Positions 59,045-64,000 of a stretch of 64,000 bases of DNA are shown piece after piece (the first letter of the stretch is position 1; each line of letters opens with the position of its first letter). The translations under genes were made by a program, and so were the position numbers. Source of the stretch: Histoplasma ohiense. Its lineage: Eukaryota > Ascomycota > Eurotiomycetes > Onygenales > Ajellomycetaceae. A model generated the notes under the pieces. It saw nothing but the letters and a program-made list of their open reading frames with translations. It did not search any database and had not been told where the DNA came from. The stretch is from positions 2,409,501 through 2,473,500 of the forward strand of contig JAEVHH010000002.1 in the NCBI GenBank assembly GCA_017607445.1, written 5' to 3'.

Positions 59045-60670
59045 GAGCAGTGGTCATGACGGAAGCTGAAATTGCTGTATCTTCTTCTCAACCCCGCAAC
59101 CGACTCAAGCGGAAAGTCGACGGGGAAAATCACACTGACGATACCCCAAATCCTCTCGATCCCAACGCGACAGGATAGTCGCATCGCCCACCTCACCTAT
59201 AGAAACTAACTATGTTCGTATCTGGAGATTTTCACCGGCCCTATCTCATATGTTATATGATGATTGCCGGATTCGTTTCTGATTTTTTTGTTGTATTTTC
59301 TCCACAATAAGCCCTCAATTTATGTTGATTCATTTTGACGCATGTTTATTTCTCCCTTCATAGCATTTCGTTTTCCTTCGCATTTACCGTGTAAACCGCC
59401 CATGTGCACAGTGAGAAATTTTCTTTTAAACATCATGTAAACGGGAATGGGAACTTCAGGTATGTACGCGCGCACGACAGATTATATGAGATCTTGGTTC
59501 TTTTCTTTTCTTCTTTCTTTTGTTTTATGTCGCTTTCTTTCCGCTTTGGTTAAAGGATATCTATGAGCGAAAGTGTATGACGTCTTTTCTCTCCCTCTCT
59601 CTCTCCTTTTTCCTTTTTATTTGCTTTTCTTCTTTTTATCCCCTTTTATAAACATTCTGCACACTAGTGTCTCAGCAGCGACAGAGCAACAGCAAAGATT
59701 CCATCATTGCCATTTTCAATTTCAGCCTCAGTCTCAGAAACAGCAGTCCCTTTCACCTTCCAGCCTGTCTCCTTCAGGAACGTTCCCTGCGCTGCATTGA
59801 TGTTCTCCCATCCATCCATTAGAAAGGAGCATCTTCTTTCCTTTTTTTTTTGTCGAGGTAGAATCATAGAAATTTTGCTTTCACACGGGAAATTCATACG
59901 GTTATATCTAATATGCCATAGATGTAAAAGAGAGAAGGCGTTTTCAGTTTTTGCTGATATGTTGTCTTGGGGCGGGGAGGAAGAAATATGCGGGCTAAGG
60001 TGGTAGATACGATATGGATGTATTGAGAGCGGCTTCCTAAGTCTTGTGGGCTCCTTGTAACTATGATACACTGCCATCCATACTGCGTTTTGATATAAAG
60101 CCTTGCCCATTACCAAACCCTCCTCTCTGGGAGAACCCACAATGTCCTTCTGTCCCGGCACGCATTCAGCATCCATGGATGCAACCTTGGAAGTTCAACA
60201 TCACATCACATGAGCAGGCTAACGAGGGTGCGGCAATTCCCGGAACAGCCGCGGCGGCACAACTCTGCGGCTCGGCTAAGCTCTTTGCCGACGCCAGCCA
60301 TCCATCCAACATCTTTAGCCCCCGCTTGAAGATATCCACAGTATAGACCCGAGAGAAAGGCTAGCTGTAGCTGGTTGCTCTGATCTTCCTCGTTCTTTTG
60401 TTTGCTACCTCTTATAGACCAGAGACGCTGGACCACCAAACTATAGTTAACGATACTTACACCCACTGGTACCTTGATCCACTGCTGTCCACTTGATGTT
60501 GATACTAGACTCCGGCTCGGCCAGTGGGGGAAATAAACAGAAAGACTAGCATTCTTGACCTGACCTCTCTCACAATCGCTACTAAAACACATTGGGAAGG
60601 GAGAGGAGAGTAAGGAATCATAAGCATATCTAGGTTAGCTGGGATTGCGGACATTTTCATTTCACATACA
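59045..60670. other. Intergenic: ubp2 3' region and promoter of the CoA transferase gene
   Basis: About 1.6 kb without a supported gene. CT-rich tracts lie near 59500-59640. A 170-codon minus-strand frame (59664-60176) has no known relative, and its length is within chance for this window. Confidence 0.45.
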
Positions 60671-62443
60671 ATGTCGTTCTATCTGCGAGTTGCACGGGAC
60701 TTCTCGAACCCGCTAAAGGTATTTCATCTGTGCCATCCCCAATGCACATGTCCATAGACACACGGTGGGCAATACTTAAACTTCAACTTTCTTGCTCCTG
60801 ACTAACATCAGCCATCTTATGCCTCCCTTAGCACCAACGATTCCTCGTCCGTGCCTTCTCGAGCACCCTCCGCCGAAATGAGATCAACAAAGTCCTCCCA
60901 TCCGCCGCGGAAGCGATCAAGGACATGAAATCCAATTCCACTCTCCTTGCCGGCGGGTTTGGCCTCTGCGGTGTTCCAGATACCCTGATTGATGCTGTAC
61001 ATGCCAACAAGTCTATCACAGGACTAACCGCAGTCAGCAACAACGCCGGCGTCGATGGAGCGGGCCTGGGTCTGCTCCTAGGCAGCGGACAGATCAAGAA
61101 GATGGTCGCCAGCTACGTCGGAGAAAACAAGACTTTCGAGCGCATGTATCTAGGCGGCCAGATTGAACTCGAATTGACGCCTCAGGGAACTCTGGCTGAA
61201 CGCTGTCGTGCCGGTGGTGCTGGAATCCCTGCCTTCTACACCCCCGCGGCATTTGGAACCGTCGTCCAAACGGGTAACCTGCCGCTGAAACACAACGCGG
61301 ACGGAACCGTCGCTGCTTATGGTACACCAAGAGATGTCAAGGTCTTCGATGGCAAGAGCTACGTCATGGAGGAAGCCATCAAAGGAGACTATGCTTTCGT
61401 CAAGGCCTGGAAAGCAGATAGACTCGGTAACTGCCAGTTCCGCTTCGCAGCCGCGAACTTCAATGGCGCTATGGGCCGCAATGCGAAGATGACCATCGTC
61501 GAGGCTGAACATATCGTCGAGGTCGGCGAGATTGACCCGGCTGCTGTGCACCTGCCAGGCATCTATGTGAAGCGCGTCGTTCAGAGCACGAAGGAGAAGA
61601 AGATTGAGAAATACACTTTTGCCAAGGAGGATGGTGAGGGCGCCGATCTGTCTGCGCTCGGTAAAGGTGATGTGGCTAGTAAGCGGGAGCGTATTGTCCG
61701 ACGCGCCGCGAAGGAGTTCAAGAATGGCATGTATGCGAACCTGGGCATTGGGATGCCCATGCTCGCTCCTAGTTTTGTGGACCCGTCTGTGGAGGTACAG
61801 CTGCAGTCTGAGAATGGCATTCTCGGGTTGGGCCCGTATCCGAAGCGTGGCATGGAGGATCCAGACTTGATCAACGCGGGAAAGGAGACCGTTACGCTTC
61901 TGCCTGGTGCATCGTGTTTTGGTAGCGACGAATCGTTTGGCATGATCCGCTCTGGACGGGTTAATTTGACGATCCTGGGTGCCATGCAAGTTAGTGCGAA
62001 GGGCGATTTGGCCAACTGTAAGTTTATACGTTCCCGCCCTCTCTTCAAACAATATTCCCCTTCCACATCCCACCTCACTACCTATATGTATTGCTTTCCG
62101 CATCTAACAGATCAAAACCCACTGCACAGGGATGCTCCCCGGCAAGATTAAGGGCTTCGGCGGTGCCATGGACCTCGTCTCCAATCCTAGTGCCACCAAG
62201 GTTGTCGTCACCATGGAACACACTGATAAGAAGGGCAACCCCAAGATCCTCAAGCAGTGCGAGTTCCCACTGACTGGCCGAGCGTGCGTGAGCCGCATCA
62301 TCACCGAGCTCTGTGTCTTTGATGTCGATTTCACGGACGGCCTGACTCTAGTTGAGCTTGCGGATGGCGTGACTGTTGATGAGGTGAAGGCGAAGACGGA
62401 GGCACCGTTTAAGGTTGCCGATGTGGTTCAGCCGATGTTGTGA
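60671..62443 (+). CDS. Succinyl-CoA:3-ketoacid-CoA transferase, mitochondrial
   Basis: Three exons, 60671-60718, 60832-62017 and 62130-62443, give 515 residues, the usual length. Introns are 113 and 112 bp, GT-AG. The first exon plus the start of the second encode a matrix presequence (MSFYLRVARDFSNPLKHQRF and an AFSSTLRRN cleavage region). The enzyme moves CoA from succinyl-CoA to acetoacetate or related acids; in fungi, relatives also detoxify propionyl-CoA or activate acetate. Seen: the alpha-domain GGFGLCGVPDTLI and TPAAFGTVVQTG, the beta-domain NLGIGMPMLAPSF, and the catalytic SENGILGLGP with active-site glutamate E343, then GASCFGSDESFGMIRSG. The C-terminus KGFGGAMDLV and VELADGVTVDEV is complete. 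Both halves are fused in one chain as in eukaryotes. Confidence 0.95.
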
Positions 62444-62863
62444 GTGAGATGGGGCGGAAGGAAGGGTTTAATTGAGGGTTATTCTGTTCTTCTTGGGTTA
62501 GGGTATTGATATCCATGTTGTTACTTCTTTTTTTCCCTCCCTTTCATTTTTTGACGGGTTAGACTTCCGTTTTAGCTAGATGTTATATGTCTAAAGGTGT
62601 GAATATAGTTGTTTTAGTATGAGAATTCATGTTTCAGGCTTGGATAATAATTCTAGATATCAATCAGGTGTATCATATATATACATCTATTCATATTAAA
62701 CATGCTATTACAAAAGAAGTACAAAAAAAATACCAACAACGGGGAGTCCCAGACACCAAACAGAGACCAACCATATTATACACATCCAATATATAAAATC
62801 CCCCAAAAAACCTTCCGAAAAGCCTCCTGATATTATATATATCGTACCCGAAACTAAAGCTTC
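62444..62863. other. Intergenic between convergent CoA transferase and Cbp6-like genes
   Basis: The 420 bp contain both 3' regions in AT-rich DNA; nothing else is visible. Confidence 0.6.
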
Positions 62864-63410
62864 CTACTGAAACCTCAAAACCCCCTTAAACTTCTCTACC
62901 ATCCTCCTCACCCAGCCCCTCCCGGGTGCGTCCCTAAACTCCCTCAACACATCATCATAATGCGTCGGGGCACTGCGCGGATGTCGCAGATTCTGCGGTA
63001 ACGGATATTGCTTCTCATACCGGTTTTCCAACAGTGAGTAGAGCGCATTGATGCTGGAGGTGGAGAATTGAGATTGCTGCCGCTGTTGGTGTTGTTGTGT
63101 TTGTGCCGTTGTTGTTGTTGTTGTTGCTGCTGCTGTTGTTGAAGGGGAAGGAGAAGATGTGGGAAGACGGGTTTTCAGATATGTTTGTACGGAGACGGAG
63201 GAGGGGCGGACAGGGTCGCTGGGCCAGCGGGATATAAGGCGGTTTATGTGGGCGGAGAGTGTTTTGGGGGAGAGCTGGACGTGGGGAAGGTTAGGTTCTT
63301 TTTCTTTTTCTTTTCTTTTTTTTTCCCCTTTATGTGGGGCGGGCGGGGGCTTTTTAGAATCCGGAGGGCGGATTTGACTGGATGGGAAAGGGACGGACTG
63401 AGTTTGACAT
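62864..63410 (-). CDS. cbp6: Cbp6/UQCC2-like complex III assembly factor (first exon tentative)
   Basis: The main exon, 62864-63274, encodes 136 residues plus stop on the minus strand. It lacks an ATG, so an upstream exon is required. Joining a short exon at 63399-63410 (MSNS) keeps frame but needs a weak GTCCGT donor; this start is a guess. Seen: HINRLISRWPSDPVRPSSVS followed by VQTYLKTRL, a Gln/Thr-rich low-complexity stretch, then INALYSLLENRYEKQYPLPQ, a P-rich segment and YDDVLREFRDAPGRG. The order and spacing match the yeast Cbp6/human UQCC2 family (YPxDxxR near the start; NxxxxYYxIxxxLxxPxxxPxYY late), which binds mitochondrial ribosomes and helps make and assemble cytochrome b. The Gln/Thr run is coded by a (GTT/GCT)n tract. 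Confidence 0.68.
63077..63140. repeat. (GTT)n/(GCT)n trinucleotide tract in the Cbp6-like gene
   Basis: Tandem TTG/TGC-like triplets that encode Thr, Ala and Gln on the minus strand, between the two conserved parts of the protein. Likely length-variable. Confidence 0.7.
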
Positions 63411-63919
63411 GGTTGGCTTGCGTATTTTGGTTATATATCCTTCAAGATTCACTCGTGCTCGGTTTGAGTGAGCGGAGGGAAGACTGAGGTAGTATGGTAG
63501 TTTTCTGTGAAAATTAGGATGGAAATGTTGCTGGGATTTTTCTAAACAACTGAGTAAATGGGATTAAAGAGGTACATGTATATAAATCCCAGGGCTGTCG
63601 TGTATTCAATCGGCCAGGAGTATGATGCCATGAATTGGTTGATATTCCACAATAAACTTCAATATAAATTTCCCCCGACTGGCATGAACACATGATTAGT
63701 CATCCGACTCGTCATGTGATTTTCTCACATAACCTTGGAACCTCCACTGTTTCCTGTCTCATCTTACCTAGATAGGCGCCTAAGCACCTCCTTCATCTCC
63801 TGGCATCCTCCACGTCCTCCTATTTATATTGTTGTTTTATATATCCGATCCCTAGGTCTTTTTCTGTCTTTTCTGTTCTGCATTGCATTGCATTCGGTCT
63901 TCTTCCCCGTGGCTCAGTC
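63411..63919. promoter_or_regulatory. Divergent promoter region at the right edge
   Basis: About 500 bp between the Cbp6-like gene and a possible + strand start at 63920. The right part is CT-rich with a TATTTATATT segment near 63820, compatible with a promoter. Confidence 0.35.
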
Positions 63920-64000
63920 ATGAGCTCACATCGGTATCAGCGGGTATGGCCTTACACTCCCTCTCTAACCAACAATATGCCCTGGTTGACTCCAGAAACA
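63920..64000 (+). CDS. Possible 5' end of a gene running off the window
   Basis: An ATG at 63920 after a CT-rich leader opens a frame (start MSSHRYQRVWPYTPS) that remains open to the last base. A GTATGG after codon 8 with CAG near 63995 could instead be an intron. No family can be named from 27 codons. Confidence 0.3.
   Translation, partial: MSSHRYQRVWPYTPSLTNNMPWLTPET

Noticed and set aside
59664..60176. 170-codon minus-strand open frame between ubp2 and the CoA transferase gene
   Set aside because: No known domain, and it overlaps the CT-rich ubp2 3' region. It needs transcript evidence before being called.
61150..62103. 317-codon minus-strand frame opposite the CoA transferase
   Set aside because: A shadow of the GC-rich codon pattern of the real gene on the + strand, with no domain of its own.

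Overview
The window is nuclear chromosomal DNA from a filamentous ascomycete, most likely a eurotiomycete of the Onygenales type (inference). The reasons are many short spliceosomal introns (about 59-140 bp, GT-AG with CTAAC/CTGAC-like branch points), long CT-rich leaders, fungal-specific families, and a Dim-2-type DNA methyltransferase. I see no bacterial operons, rRNA, CRISPR array, intact transposon, virus or secondary-metabolite cluster. I resolved 15 protein-coding genes by joining exons by hand; every joined CDS is divisible by three and gives a continuous family-like protein, except where stated. One more gene may start at the right edge.

Left block (2.4-19.5 kb). A Bud2/Cla2-type RasGAP (+), the Dim-2-type cytosine methyltransferase (+), the WD40 protein Cmr1 (-), an Mtf2-like mitochondrial protein (+), the ubiquinone factor Coq9 (-) and a rhodopsin-domain integral membrane protein (-). 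Cmr1 and the Mtf2-like gene are divergent over 398 bp. Methyltransferase/Cmr1 and Mtf2-like/Coq9 are convergent pairs.

Middle block (19.5-37.6 kb). A 7-exon APC-superfamily amino acid/choline-type permease (+) faces an acetamidase/formamidase-family gene (-). They form a small nitrogen-acquisition pair in otherwise empty DNA. About 11 kb of gene desert follows, with low-complexity tracts, one frameshifted coding-like fragment and recurrent GTACGGAGTAC-like sequences.

Right block (37.6-64 kb). An SR/RGG protein with three RRMs of Gbp2/Hrb1 type (+, includes an 8-nt micro-exon), a 12-exon Trk potassium transporter (-), a 4.3-kb gene-poor stretch, the TORC2 effector Slm1 (-), an NDUFA11-like complex I subunit (-) divergent from ubiquitin protease Ubp2 (+, 11 exons), succinyl-CoA:3-ketoacid CoA transferase (+) convergent with a Cbp6/UQCC2-like complex III assembly factor (-), and the possible start of another gene at the right edge.

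Five genes encode predicted mitochondrial proteins (Mtf2-like, Coq9, NDUFA11-like, CoA transferase, Cbp6-like), but they are interspersed and look like ordinary gene order rather than a cluster. I did not find an obviously new biological system. The most interesting points are micro-exons in three genes, a GC-AG intron, an overlapping upstream ORF on the methyltransferase, a long inverted repeat between convergent genes, and the gene desert next to a genome that encodes a DNA methyltransferase.
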